In this document: positions 7,460 to 15,122 of the stretch, piece by piece | Position numbering within the stretch: position 1 is the stretch's first letter | Layout: every line of letters begins with the position of its first letter | NCBI GenBank assembly: GCA_036557885.1 | Contig: DATBGS010000124.1 | Coordinates: 1-35,355, forward strand | Direction of reading: 5' to 3' | From: DATBGS01 sp036557885 | Lineage (GTDB): Bacteria; Chloroflexota; Ktedonobacteria; Ktedonobacterales; DATBGS01 | Length of the DNA stretch: 35,355 nucleotides | Made by a program: the position numbers and the translations under genes | The notes under the pieces: generated by a model | The model's input: only the letters and a program-made list of their open reading frames with translations | Told to the model about the DNA's origin: nothing | Databases searched by the model: none

Positions 7460-9046
7460 TCAATGCGGGATAAATGGGCCGAAATGCCCCAGATGGCTGA
7501 GCAGATAGCTCAGCAGCCAGGCCAGCCCAATACCAATACCGATTAAACGTCCAGGGCGCGGAAAGTAGACCTGGCGGTTTTGTTGTATGGGCACCGGAAG
7601 GCGGTTGCTGGTGGTCCCTGGCCGGGCCACCGTGAACTGGACCTCAACCAGGGTAGTCTCTTCACCGGTCACCACCTCAAGCATGCGCTCATAATGCCTG
7701 GCATCTAACTGGAACGGCTTCAGCCAGACAGCCACCTGCGCCCGGTTCCCGTATTCTGCCGGGACATCAAGCATCAAAGCTGGCTCGTCACTGGTGACTG
7801 TCACCTCAAGCGGCTCTGCCCCTTCATTTTCAAGGGTAAAGGATTGCATAGCGGCTCGTTGGGGCGTCACCACCCCAAACGAAAGCATGGGCGGACGTAC
7901 ACGCAGCCTGGGGCCATCCCAGCGAGGCCGCTCTGACGGTTGAAGGCGAACGGTAATGCTTTCCTGGCCGGACGAAATTACCGAAGCAGGCGTGGCAGGC
8001 ACCGGCAGCGGGCGCGATGGAACATCTTGTGGCCTGGTTAAGCCAGAAGAGAGGTGCTTTGAAGGCTGGCGCTTGACGACGGCCCGCCTGGGCGCAGCCT
8101 CATTAGCGACGCTCTCATCGAGCGCTTGCAGGGCGTCGCGCATCTCATCAGCATCGGCATAGCGCTGCGTGGGGTGAACCTCCATCGCCCGCAGCAAGAC
8201 CGCTTCCAGGCCGGGCGAAAGCGCCGGGTTGAGCGCGCGCGGCGCTTTAAAGCTGGCAGCGTCGGCTATCCTGGTGGGCGCGGCGGCTGGCACCTGATTG
8301 GTCAGCAGGTGATAGAGCGTCGCTCCCAGCGCGTACAAATCGGAGCGCGGCTCGGTTTTTCCGCTGTATTGCTCAATTGGCGCGTAGCCATCTGTGCCCA
8401 GGCAAACAGTATCTTTGCTCTGGCCGGTCTGCTGAAAGCGCGCAATCCCAAAATCAATCAGCTTAATGGTGTCATCGGGCTGAAGGATGATATTGGATGG
8501 CTTCAGGTCGCGGTAAATAATCTGGGGGTCTTGCTGATGCAGATAGGCCAGCAGATCGCAGAGCGCAATGCCCCAGGCGACAACCTCGGCCTCTGGGAGC
8601 GGTTTCTCTGCCTCGGCCAGCGCCACCTCCAGGTTGCGCCCGGCAATATATTCCATCAGCATATAATGCCTGGTTTCTTCCACAAAGGTACTGTAGACCC
8701 TGGCAAGCGCTGGATGATTGAGCAAGCGCAGCATATCGGCTTCGCGCTGAAAATCGGCCAGGGCTTGCGCTTTTTCTTCCGGGCTGAGTTCAGATTCGCT
8801 CATCTCTTTGAGCGCGTACTGCTTGCTCCCATCCAGCGTATCCGCCACCAGATAGACCGCGCTCTGGCCGCCCTGGGCCAGCTTTTTCAGAATCAGGTAA
8901 CGATCATGCAGCATCCGGTTGGCCGCCAACATGCCGGTTGCCTGGCGCACCAGCGCGCCCGTCATAGTCGCGCCGCATTCCGAGCAAAAGCGCGTACCAG
9001 ACGGAAACATACTTCCACAAGATGGGCACTCAATTACCCCGGCCAT
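7460..9046 (-). CDS. Zinc-ribbon Ser/Thr protein kinase with C-terminal beta-sandwich-like region and TM helix
   Basis: This is a Hanks-type protein kinase of 528 aa. An N-terminal zinc ribbon has Cys7, Cys10, Cys21 and Cys24. The kinase domain runs from ~50 to 310: Gly-loop LAQGGQSAVY (57-66), Lys80, Glu102, catalytic YRDLKPSN (Asp180, Asn185), DFG at 198-200 and GTDGYAPIEQY in the activation segment. All key residues are present, so it should be active. A Pro/Ser-rich linker leads to a region (~385-475) resembling an Ig- or ASH-like beta-sandwich, then a hydrophobic helix near ~500-520 close to the end. The catalytic domain is therefore probably cytoplasmic and tethered at its C-terminus. 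The start at 9046 is preferred over ATG 9061 because GGAGG lies 8 nt before it and overlaps the earlier ATG. Confidence 0.93.
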   Translation of the reverse strand: MAGVIECPSCGSMFPSGTRFCSECGATMTGALVRQATGMLAANRMLHDRYLILKKLAQGGQSAVYLVADTLDGSKQYALKEMSESELSPEEKAQALADFQREADMLRLLNHPALARVYSTFVEETRHYMLMEYIAGRNLEVALAEAEKPLPEAEVVAWGIALCDLLAYLHQQDPQIIYRDLKPSNIILQPDDTIKLIDFGIARFQQTGQSKDTVCLGTDGYAPIEQYSGKTEPRSDLYALGATLYHLLTNQVPAAAPTRIADAASFKAPRALNPALSPGLEAVLLRAMEVHPTQRYADADEMRDALQALDESVANEAAPRRAVVKRQPSKHLSSGLTRPQDVPSRPLPVPATPASVISSGQESITVRLQPSERPRWDGPRLRVRPPMLSFGVVTPQRAAMQSFTLENEGAEPLEVTVTSDEPALMLDVPAEYGNRAQVAVWLKPFQLDARHYERMLEVVTGEETTLVEVQFTVARPGTTSNRLPVPIQQNRQVYFPRPGRLIGIGIGLAWLLSYLLSHLGHFGPFIPH

Positions 9047-9130
9047 CGTGTTTGCCTCCATGATTTGCCTTGCAAACGACCTTGCTATTCAAGCCGCCTT
9101 GATGAACTGAGCACAACAAGCATCAGACCC

Positions 9131-9376
9131 CTACTCCCGATACGAATTACTGCCATACAGGGTTGTAGCAGACGGGCGCCCATTGTGTTCATCTGCCTCC
9201 AACAAGGCTAGCAGATCAGGCTGTTTCTCCACCCGCGCTACCCCGCGCAAAAGCAAGCAATCCAGCGCCGCCAGAAACCATCCCCGAAAGAGCGAGAGGT
9301 CATCGTTTAGAAAAATTGTATCACGTGCCCAGAGAGGAGACAAAATACCATCAACTTCGTTGAATAGGGGCAGCAT
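9131..9376 (-). CDS. Possible small hypothetical protein
   Basis: An 81-residue frame from an internal ATG ends in a TAG at 9131. It reads like natural protein, with alternating hydrophobic and acidic stretches (FLNDDLSLFRGW, ALDCLLLRGVARVEK). The same frame runs open upstream to 9502, but that would overlap yvcK and its -10 box. No Shine-Dalgarno sequence precedes the ATG at 9376, and a promoter-like pair lies inside it. It may be a real small gene, a decayed remnant or a chance frame. I recognise no family. Confidence 0.3.
   Translation of the reverse strand: MLPLFNEVDGILSPLWARDTIFLNDDLSLFRGWFLAALDCLLLRGVARVEKQPDLLALLEADEHNGRPSATTLYGSNSYRE
9315..9343 (-). promoter_or_regulatory. Promoter candidate for the kinase gene
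   Basis: On the minus strand TTGTCT (9343-9338) and TACAAT (9320-9315) are separated by exactly 17 bp, and a TG lies one base before the -10. It would give a leader of about 260 nt before the kinase start at 9046. It conflicts with the possible small gene over the same bases. Confidence 0.4.
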
Positions 9377-9429
9377 AGTAATTTTGGCATCAAAAGCGCG
9401 TAGTCTGCCATTTTGAAAAAGACTTAGGA

Positions 9430-9435
9430 TATAAT
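9430..9435 (+). promoter_or_regulatory. -10 box of the yvcK promoter
   Basis: A perfect TATAAT lies 42 bp before the yvcK ATG. No good -35 is seen at 16-18 bp, although TTTTGAAA occurs slightly too close upstream. It is the best promoter position for yvcK. Confidence 0.5.
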
Positions 9436-9477
9436 GCACGCGGAGACAGCAGGTCAGTCGGCCAGAAGGAGAAACCA

Positions 9478-10551
9478 ATGGATGCAAATCAGGGATTAAC
9501 ACAGAAATTAGCGGGAAAGCGGGTGGTCACTATTGGCGGCGGGACCGGGCCTTTTGCTGTCCTTTCCCATCTGAAGAAAAGCCCCTGTTCCATCACTGCG
9601 GTGGTCACAATGGCCGATAGCGGCGGCAGTTCGCGCCGGTTAATGGACGAGTTTGGACAACTGCCCTTTGGCGACCTGCGCCAGGCGCTGGTAGCGCTCT
9701 CGCGCAATGGTGTCCTCTGGCGCGAGGTGTTTAATTATCGCTTTCCTACGGGTGGCAGCCCGATCAACGGCAACGGGGAAGGCATGCGGGGCGAAGGCGT
9801 TGGCGGGCACAGCCTGGGCAATCTGGTGCTCTCCGCCCTCCAGGAAATCAACGGAGGCGATTTACTGCTCGCCCTGCAAGATGCCCAGGAACTGCTGGGG
9901 ACAGCAGGCGGGGTGCTGCCTATCACACTGGCTCACACCACGCTGTGCGCAGAACTTGCTGATGGAACAACCATCTGTGGCGAAACCGACATTGATCGGC
10001 GCGGAGAACATGAATCCGGCCCGCTTCCGCCCATCAAGCGCCTCTACCTCAACCCTCCCGCGCCTCCCTGTCCACAAGCTATTCGGGCGCTGCGCCGCGC
10101 CGATGTGATTATCATCGGGCCGGGTGATCTCTACACCAGCATTTTGCCGAATCTGCTGGTGGAGGACGTGGCGCGCACCATCCGCGAATCCGAGGCCGAA
10201 AAGGTCTACGTGTGCAATCTGATGACCAAACATGGCGAAACCGATGGGTTTCACGCTTCGGATTTTGTGCGCGAAATCCACCATCATCTGGGGGGCCGGG
10301 TTGATCGGGTCATCCTCCACAATGGCGCCTTCCCTGAGCATTTGATCGAATCATATGCCCAGCAACAACAGCATCCCGTCATTCCTGATGTGGCGCAAGT
10401 GAAGGACATGGTACCAGAGGTAGTCGTAGACCATCTGACGGCGATTGGAACCGATCACTTTGTGCGTCACGACCCGCTGCGACTGGTCCGCGCTGTGCTC
10501 TCAGCCGCCACCGAAGAATGGCAGCCCAGCCTGAGCGATCTGGAGGCATAA
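9478..10551 (+). CDS. yvcK: YvcK/CofD-like gluconeogenesis factor
   Basis: This 357-aa protein belongs to the YvcK (MgfK/GlmR) branch of the CofD-like family, which binds UDP-sugars and links carbon metabolism to cell-envelope synthesis in Gram-positive bacteria. The nucleotide-binding Gly-rich start TIGGGTGPFAVL (18-29) is followed by the family signature MADSGGSSRRLMDEFGQLP, with GDLRQAL soon after. GPGDLYTSILPNL appears near residue 215. The start is supported by AAGGAG 7 nt upstream. Unlike in Bacillus it is not next to rapZ or whiA. The function of this branch in Chloroflexota is inferred. A true CofD (F420 synthesis) is less likely because of the MADSGGSS signature and the absence of F420 genes nearby. 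Confidence 0.9.
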   Translation: MDANQGLTQKLAGKRVVTIGGGTGPFAVLSHLKKSPCSITAVVTMADSGGSSRRLMDEFGQLPFGDLRQALVALSRNGVLWREVFNYRFPTGGSPINGNGEGMRGEGVGGHSLGNLVLSALQEINGGDLLLALQDAQELLGTAGGVLPITLAHTTLCAELADGTTICGETDIDRRGEHESGPLPPIKRLYLNPPAPPCPQAIRALRRADVIIIGPGDLYTSILPNLLVEDVARTIRESEAEKVYVCNLMTKHGETDGFHASDFVREIHHHLGGRVDRVILHNGAFPEHLIESYAQQQQHPVIPDVAQVKDMVPEVVVDHLTAIGTDHFVRHDPLRLVRAVLSAATEEWQPSLSDLEA

Positions 10552-10554
10552 AGA

Positions 10555-10589
10555 GCGCAGACTTCGGCTTTAGGCTCCTGGTTCTGCGC
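10555..10589. terminator. Weak hairpin between convergent yvcK and rnhB
   Basis: A 7-bp stem, GCGCAGA (10555-10561) with TCTGCGC (10583-10589), encloses a 21-nt loop in the 55-bp gap between the two convergent stop codons. It lacks a U-tract. It is a possible shared terminator, but weak. Confidence 0.3.
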
Positions 10590-10606
10590 ATGCGATAGGC
10601 TGCTTG

Positions 10607-11317
10607 CTATAAATTGAGGGAAAGCTGTTGACCATCCAGGAGCGCCCGCACTGGGGCAAAAGTGCGGCGGTGCGCTGGAGACGGCCCCAGGGCTAGCAGC
10701 GCCCGTTTATGTTCGGCGGTGCTATAGCCTTTATGCCGCGCAAAGCTATATCCGGGGTACTGCTGATCAAGCGCCAGCATCAACCGATCACGGGTGACTT
10801 TGGCGATAATGGAGGCGGCGGCAATTGAGAGGCAGCGCGCATCCCCTTTAATCAACGCAAGCTGGGGCAGGCGCACCGCAGAGAGTTTGACGGCATCGAG
10901 CAGCAGATAGGTGGGCTGCACCGGCAGAGCCTTCAGTGCCTGCTGCATCGCCAGACGTGTCGCCCGCAGGATATTATAGCGATCAATCATCTGCACAGAG
11001 ACGATGCCCACCCCGACCCCAACGGCGCGTTCCATGACCACCGCATACAAACGTTCCCGCTGCGCCTCGCTGAGTTGTTTCGAGTCGCGCACACCGGCAA
11101 ACACGCGCCAGCAATCTTCTGCCAGCGGCAAAATTGTCGCCGCAGCCACCACCGGCCCGGCCAGACATCCCCGGCCAGCCTCATCCAGGCCAGCGATCAG
11201 GGAATGGCCCAGGAGCTTGAGACGTTCTTCTTCTTCCAGGGTCGGGTCACAGCGCTTGAAGGACAGCTTTTTGGCAGCCGCTCCAGAAGCGCCTACAGAT
11301 TGTTTGCGCGCAGCCAT
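10607..11317 (-). CDS. rnhB: Ribonuclease HII
   Basis: RNase HII removes single ribonucleotides and RNA-DNA hybrid segments from DNA. The 236-aa protein has the metal-binding residues Asp45 and Glu46 in LDEAGRG, Asp141 in YLLLDAVK and Asp159 in KGDARCLS, followed by the conserved AAASIIAKVTRD. An N-terminal extension of about 35 residues (Lys/Ala-rich, then a charged helix) precedes the core. It lies 12 nt downstream of rplS, a linkage common in bacteria, and is probably co-transcribed with it. Confidence 0.95.
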   Translation of the reverse strand: MAARKQSVGASGAAAKKLSFKRCDPTLEEEERLKLLGHSLIAGLDEAGRGCLAGPVVAAATILPLAEDCWRVFAGVRDSKQLSEAQRERLYAVVMERAVGVGVGIVSVQMIDRYNILRATRLAMQQALKALPVQPTYLLLDAVKLSAVRLPQLALIKGDARCLSIAAASIIAKVTRDRLMLALDQQYPGYSFARHKGYSTAEHKRALLALGPSPAHRRTFAPVRALLDGQQLSLNL

Positions 11318-11329
11318 AGAGGGTGCCCC

Positions 11330-11680
11330 CTATTTTTCGCGCCGCTCCCGCAGACGTGCCGCTTTGCCGGAAAGTCCGCGCATATAGTAGAGCTGCTTGC
11401 GCCGCACCACCGCGTGTCGCACGACTTCGATCTTTTCAATGCGCGGCGAATTCATCAAAAAGGTGCGCTCTACCCCCACGCCTTGCTTGATAGCTCGCAC
11501 CGTAAAGCTGCGGTTGATGCCCTGCCCATGCAGCCGAATCACAATCCCCTCAAAGACCTGCGAACGCTCGCGGTTGCCCTCAATGACCCGCACAGAAACG
11601 CGAACGGTATCGCCAGAGGCCAGAGTAGGTATATCGGTACGCAGATAACTTTCTTCAACTTGTTTGACCAGTTCCAACAT
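11330..11680 (-). CDS. rplS: 50S ribosomal protein L19
   Basis: L19 sits at the 30S-50S interface. From this start the protein is 116 aa, the usual length: MLELVKQVE at the N-terminus, GDTVRVSVRV and RSQVFEGIVI in the middle, then the YYMRGLSGKAARL ending. The longer open frame to 11782 is rejected because AAGGGATG lies just before this ATG and the extra residues are not L19-like. A strong promoter lies 34 bp upstream. rnhB follows. Confidence 0.96.
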   Translation of the reverse strand: MLELVKQVEESYLRTDIPTLASGDTVRVSVRVIEGNRERSQVFEGIVIRLHGQGINRSFTVRAIKQGVGVERTFLMNSPRIEKIEVVRHAVVRRKQLYYMRGLSGKAARLRERREK

Positions 11681-11713
11681 GTGCTCATCCCTTCTGTCAA
11701 AGTGCCAACGGGC

Positions 11714-11742
11714 AGTATAGCATATCAGACCTGGCCCCGCAA
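11714..11742 (-). promoter_or_regulatory. Promoter of rplS-rnhB
   Basis: On the minus strand TTGCGG (11742-11737) and TATACT (11719-11714) are 17 bp apart, with an extended TGC before the -10. The expected start point is about 25 nt before the rplS ATG. Confidence 0.65.
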
Positions 11743-11792
11743 GTTTTTTTGACGTTCGTTTTTCAAGAGCACAGCAGAGCACGGCAATGGGC

Positions 11793-11822
11793 TGGACACC
11801 TCTGCAAAGAGAGGCTTATAAT
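11793..11822 (+). promoter_or_regulatory. Promoter of rocF
   Basis: TGGACA (11793-11798) and a perfect TATAAT (11817-11822) are 18 bp apart on the plus strand, about 55 bp before the rocF ATG. It is divergent to the rplS promoter, with about 50 bp between their -35 boxes. Confidence 0.65.
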
Positions 11823-11877
11823 TTGCTCCGACATTCCCGCCCTTCAATGGCGAACGGCAGCAACGAGGAACGACACC

Positions 11878-12771
11878 ATGCATATTCATCTTATCGGCGT
11901 TCCAGTGGACCTGGGGGCTGGCAGGCGCGGCGTAGATATGGGTCCAAGCGCCATCCGTTATGCCGGGCTGGGCGAACGCATCCGCCAGCTTGGGCACACC
12001 GTCACAGACGAAGGCAACCTTGCCCTTTTTCAGCCGGAAAGTTTTTCGGTTGGCAATCCCCATCTGAAATACCTGGAACCCATCCTGGCTGTCTGCGAGA
12101 AGCTGGCCCATCTTGTCGAGGGTTCCACTGGTGCTCAAGACCTGCCGGTGGTGATTGGCGGAGATCATAGCCTGGCGCTTGGCTCAATTACCGGCGCGGC
12201 CAAAGCTCAGGGGCCAATTGGGGTGATCTGGATTGATGCCCACGCCGACTTTAACACCGAGCAGACCACCCCCAGCGGCAACATTCACGGCATGCCCCTG
12301 GCGGCGCTGGCTGGCCTGGGAGAGCCGCGCCTGGTGCAGTTTGGCGGATTTAGCCCCAAAGTTTCCACCGCCAATATCGCTATTGTTGCCGCCCGCGACC
12401 TCGACCCTGAAGAACGTGTGCTGCTCCGCCAGGCAAACGTGCGCGTCTTTACCATGAAGGATATTGACCACCTGGGCATGCCCGAAACGATTGCTCAAGC
12501 GCTGGAAATTGCCACAAGCAACACAAAAGGGCTGCATGTCAGCTTTGATATGGACTCGCTTGACCCGGTGGAAGCGCCAGGGGTTGGCACCCCTGTGCGG
12601 GGAGGCATCACCTACCGCGAAGCGCACCTGGCAATGGAACTGATTGCCGATTCTGGCAAGCTCACCTCGCTGGATATGGTGGAGGTCAACCCGATTCTTG
12701 ACCGCGAGAACCGGACGGCAGACCTGGCTGTAGAGTTGATTCTTTCCGCGCTAGGCAAGCGCATCTTTTGA
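11878..12771 (+). CDS. rocF: Arginase (ureohydrolase family)
   Basis: Arginase hydrolyses arginine to ornithine and urea with a binuclear manganese centre. The 297-aa protein has the typical length and N-terminus (LIGVPVDLGAGRRGVDMGP). Metal ligands are visible: His97 in GGDHSLALG, Asp120/His122/Asp124 in DAHADFN, and Asp224/Asp226 in SFDMDSLDP. The GVGTPVRGGITYREAH stretch follows, matching arginase and not agmatinase. ATG 11878 is chosen because the N-terminus matches the family and AGGA lies 8 nt upstream. The longer frame from 11749 would run through the promoter. It probably serves arginine catabolism. Confidence 0.93.
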   Translation: MHIHLIGVPVDLGAGRRGVDMGPSAIRYAGLGERIRQLGHTVTDEGNLALFQPESFSVGNPHLKYLEPILAVCEKLAHLVEGSTGAQDLPVVIGGDHSLALGSITGAAKAQGPIGVIWIDAHADFNTEQTTPSGNIHGMPLAALAGLGEPRLVQFGGFSPKVSTANIAIVAARDLDPEERVLLRQANVRVFTMKDIDHLGMPETIAQALEIATSNTKGLHVSFDMDSLDPVEAPGVGTPVRGGITYREAHLAMELIADSGKLTSLDMVEVNPILDRENRTADLAVELILSALGKRIF

Positions 12772-12830
12772 AAGCAGGCTGCTGCCTGCATTGGCGCTCA
12801 TCAGAAAGCCTGCTGAAACCCAAAAACATG

Positions 12831-12859
12831 TTGTCACGAGGCATTGATCATGCTATGAT
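12831..12859 (+). promoter_or_regulatory. Promoter of the aminotransferase gene
   Basis: TTGTCA (12831-12836) and TATGAT (12854-12859) are exactly 17 bp apart, with an extended TGC before the -10. This is a near-consensus promoter giving a leader of about 155 nt. Confidence 0.7.
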
Positions 12860-12865
12860 TGTAAG

Positions 12866-13019
12866 TGCCAGGTCGTTCCTGACACAAGGGGCGGCGGATA
12901 GCCACATCGGGCTGGTCAGCCGCCAGAGGAGTCACAAGTCCTTGTAGCGCTGCGCAGTAAGCACAGCGAATGTTCCAAAGAAGGAGCGTCCAGCAGCGTC
13001 GCTGGATGAAAGAGGAGCG
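12866..13019 (+). promoter_or_regulatory. Structured leader upstream of the aminotransferase
   Basis: The ~155-nt leader contains several pairings: GGCGGC with GCCGCC around 12890-12926, a CGCTG/CAGCG stem near 12948-12975, and TCCAGC/GCTGGA just before the Shine-Dalgarno sequence. No T-box AGGGTGGNACCGCG core and no run of Ile, Leu or Val codons was found. It may be an attenuator of unknown type, or just a folded leader. Confidence 0.35.
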
Positions 13020-13994
13020 ATGAACAGCAAAGTCGTTTTTATGAATGGCGAATTTATCCCGGCTGCCGAAGCAAAAGTGAGCGTGATGACACACGGCCTT
13101 TCTTACGGCACCGGATGCTTTGAAGGCATCCGGGGGTATTGGAACCAGGATGCTCAACAGGTGTATCTGTTTCGCGCGCGCGAGCACTACGAGCGACTGC
13201 ATCGCTCCTGCCGTATTCTCAGCATGCAACTCCCTTACTCGGTTGATGAGTTGCTGGAGATTAGCCGCGAACTGATTCAGCGTAACGAGTTCCACGAGGA
13301 TATGTACCTGCGCCCATTCATCTTCAAAGCTGATGAGATCATCGGCGTTCGGTTGCATGGCCTCAAAGATCATATCGTGATCTACTCCGTCCCGATGGGA
13401 AACTATATAGACATAGATCGCGGTCTGCATTGTGGGGTTTCCTCCTGGCGCCGCATTGACGATAACATGGTCCCGGCCCGCGCCAAGATCAGCGGTGGCT
13501 ATATCAACTCCGCGTTTGCCAAGTCAGAGGCCCTTCAGAATGGCTTTGACGAGGCCATCATGCTCACCGCCGACGGGCATGTCTCCGAAGGCAGCGCCGA
13601 AAATATCTTCGTCGTCCTGAATGGAGAGTTGGTCACGCCGCCACCATCAGAAAATATCCTCTTAGGGGTCACGCGCGACACGATTATGAAGCTGGCCCAG
13701 CGCGAACTGGGGCGCATCACGCGCGAGCGCAGCATAGACCGCACAGAACTCTATACCGCCGATGAAGTGCTGCTCTGCGGCACAGGTGCCCAGATTGCCC
13801 CCGTCACGCAAATTGACCATCGCCCCATCGGGAACGGCAAGATTGGCCCACTCACCACAGAACTCCAGCGACTCTATTTTGAGGTCGTGCGCGGGCAGCG
13901 CCCGGAATACCAGGAAGAGTGGTGCACTCCGGTCTATACCAAAGTCCCAGCTTCGTCTTCCAGCGCCTCAGAAGCGAAAGCGCCCGGCGCGTAG
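13020..13994 (+). CDS. ilvE: Branched-chain amino acid aminotransferase (class IV PLP)
   Basis: This 324-aa fold-type IV PLP enzyme transfers amino groups between Val, Leu or Ile and 2-oxoglutarate. Visible family features are HGLSYGTGCFEGIRGY (25-40), MYLRPFIFK (95-103), the PLP lysine Lys156 in ARAKISGGYINSA, and the cofactor motif SEGSAENIF around Glu190. LLGVTRD and LLCGTGAQIAPV complete it. The start is supported by an AGAGG Shine-Dalgarno sequence. The C-terminal ~20 residues are Ser/Ala/Pro-rich and look disordered. A related D-amino acid aminotransferase or aminodeoxychorismate lyase is less likely given the EGIRGY motif and length. Confidence 0.88.
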   Translation: MNSKVVFMNGEFIPAAEAKVSVMTHGLSYGTGCFEGIRGYWNQDAQQVYLFRAREHYERLHRSCRILSMQLPYSVDELLEISRELIQRNEFHEDMYLRPFIFKADEIIGVRLHGLKDHIVIYSVPMGNYIDIDRGLHCGVSSWRRIDDNMVPARAKISGGYINSAFAKSEALQNGFDEAIMLTADGHVSEGSAENIFVVLNGELVTPPPSENILLGVTRDTIMKLAQRELGRITRERSIDRTELYTADEVLLCGTGAQIAPVTQIDHRPIGNGKIGPLTTELQRLYFEVVRGQRPEYQEEWCTPVYTKVPASSSSASEAKAPGA

Positions 13995-14008
13995 CATCAA
14001 ACTCCCAA

Positions 14009-14075
14009 TACGAAGAAAGAAGAAAGAAGAACGTGCAGGCTCGGCCTGCACGTTCTTCTTTCTTCTTTCTTCGTA
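14009..14075. terminator. Perfect 31-bp inverted repeat: bidirectional terminator of ilvE and the ribosomal operon
   Basis: Arms 14009-14039 and 14045-14075 pair without mismatch over 31 bp, with a CTCGG loop. The inner stem is GC-rich (ACGTGCAGG) and the outer stem is a purine run (GAAGAAAGAAG) facing pyrimidines, so a T-rich tract follows the GC core on both strands. It lies between convergent ilvE and rpsI and would end both transcripts. Confidence 0.85.
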
Positions 14076-14124
14076 GCCACGCGCTGCACTCAATGAGCAC
14101 AGCGGGCAGCGAGCGAGCCTGGCG

Positions 14125-14529
14125 TTAGCGCTTGGTGTACTGTGGAGCCTTGCGAGCGCGTTTCAAACCATACTTCTTGCGCTCTTTCATGCGCGGGTCG
14201 CGCGTCAGATAACCCGCTTTTTTGAGCGTAGGCTTCCAGGCTTCATCGGCACGCACCAGGGCGCGCGCAATCCCATGCCGCACTGCTCCAGCCTGGCCGC
14301 TGACGCCTCCGCCAACCACGCGCACACTCGCGTTAAAGCGGCTGCCAACCTCCAGCAGTCGCAAGGGGGCGCGAATATTGGATGTCAGCGCCTCGCGTCC
14401 AAAATATTGATTGGAATCTTTGCCGTTGACGATAATGGTGCCGTCGCCGCCGGGGAAGAGGCGCACCCGCGCCACTGCCGTCTTGCGCCGACCCGTTCCG
14501 TAGTAATACGACCCTCGAAGTTCCGCCAA
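14125..14529 (-). CDS. rpsI: 30S ribosomal protein S9
   Basis: S9 contacts the P-site tRNA with its C-terminal tail. The 134-aa protein has YYGTGRRKTAVARVRL near the start, GGGVSGQAGAVRHGIARAL in the middle and the classical basic end RKAPQYTKR. Translation starts at a TTG, supported by GAGGAGGAG a few bases upstream. It is the last gene of the long minus-strand cluster, 52 nt after rplM. Confidence 0.97.
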   Translation of the reverse strand: MAELRGSYYYGTGRRKTAVARVRLFPGGDGTIIVNGKDSNQYFGREALTSNIRAPLRLLEVGSRFNASVRVVGGGVSGQAGAVRHGIARALVRADEAWKPTLKKAGYLTRDPRMKERKKYGLKRARKAPQYTKR

Positions 14530-14581
14530 GGTTGCTCCTCCTCAGAAACGCGCCCATCAATTACCTGTTGATGGGCTGCTG

Positions 14582-15055
14582 TTATGCTTCTTTTGTTTCC
14601 ACCGCTGCCGGGGCTTGCGCCGTCTCTGCCTCGCCCCACCTCACCGGCTTTTGCGCCTGATGAGGGTGATTTGGCCCGCCATAGACCTTCAACCGATCCA
14701 TCATATCATCGCCCAGCTTGTTATGCGGCAGCATCCCCTTTACCGCGTGCTGAATCACGCGATCAGGGTGCCTGGCGAGCATCTGGCGCAGGGATTCGGT
14801 CTTCAAGCCGCCGGGATACTGGCTGTGCCGATAGTACATCTTTTGATCAAGACGCTTGCCGGTGACATCTACCTTGGCGGCATTGATCACAATCACAAAA
14901 TCCCCACAATTGAGATGTGGGGTAAAGGTCGGCTTATGCTTGCCGCGTAATACCTGGGCAATCTGCGTGGCAAAGCGACCCAAGACTTGCCCCTCGGCGT
15001 CAAACACATACCAGCGTGGCGCCAGCTCTGATGCCTTCGCGCTATAGGTCTTCAT
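14582..15055 (-). CDS. rplM: 50S ribosomal protein L13
   Basis: L13 is an early-assembly 50S protein. The 157-aa protein has RWYVFDAEGQVLGRFAT, GKHKPTFTPHLNCGDFVIVINA and the HAVKGMLPHNKLG signature. The end is about 12 residues longer than usual, with an Ala/Glu-rich tail. The start has GGAGG upstream. It forms the customary rplM-rpsI pair. Confidence 0.97.
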   Translation of the reverse strand: MKTYSAKASELAPRWYVFDAEGQVLGRFATQIAQVLRGKHKPTFTPHLNCGDFVIVINAAKVDVTGKRLDQKMYYRHSQYPGGLKTESLRQMLARHPDRVIQHAVKGMLPHNKLGDDMMDRLKVYGGPNHPHQAQKPVRWGEAETAQAPAAVETKEA

Positions 15056-15122
15056 CTATTTTTGCCTCCAAAAATCCGCTGTTCTGGCTGATCTCTTCCA
15101 GTTCTTCTCTGGCGCGGGGCGC

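Larger units (their letters stand above)
9062..9477. other. 416-bp divergent intergenic region between the kinase gene and yvcK
   Basis: This gap separates the minus-strand kinase from plus-strand yvcK. It holds a consensus -10 for yvcK, a minus-strand promoter candidate and a possible small minus-strand gene, listed separately. The promoter candidate lies inside the possible gene, so at least one of these two readings may be wrong. Confidence 0.6.

Noticed and set aside
8126..9211. 361-codon plus-strand frame opposite the kinase
   Set aside because: No Shine-Dalgarno sequence, no family motifs, and it covers an intact kinase domain on the other strand.
11681..11782. 34-residue N-terminal extension of L19
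   Set aside because: It runs through the promoter -10/-35 pair and is unlike L19. The internal ATG has a proper RBS.
12866..13019. T-box riboswitch before the aminotransferase
   Set aside because: The conserved AGGGTGGNACCGCG core and an antiterminator/terminator pair are not present.
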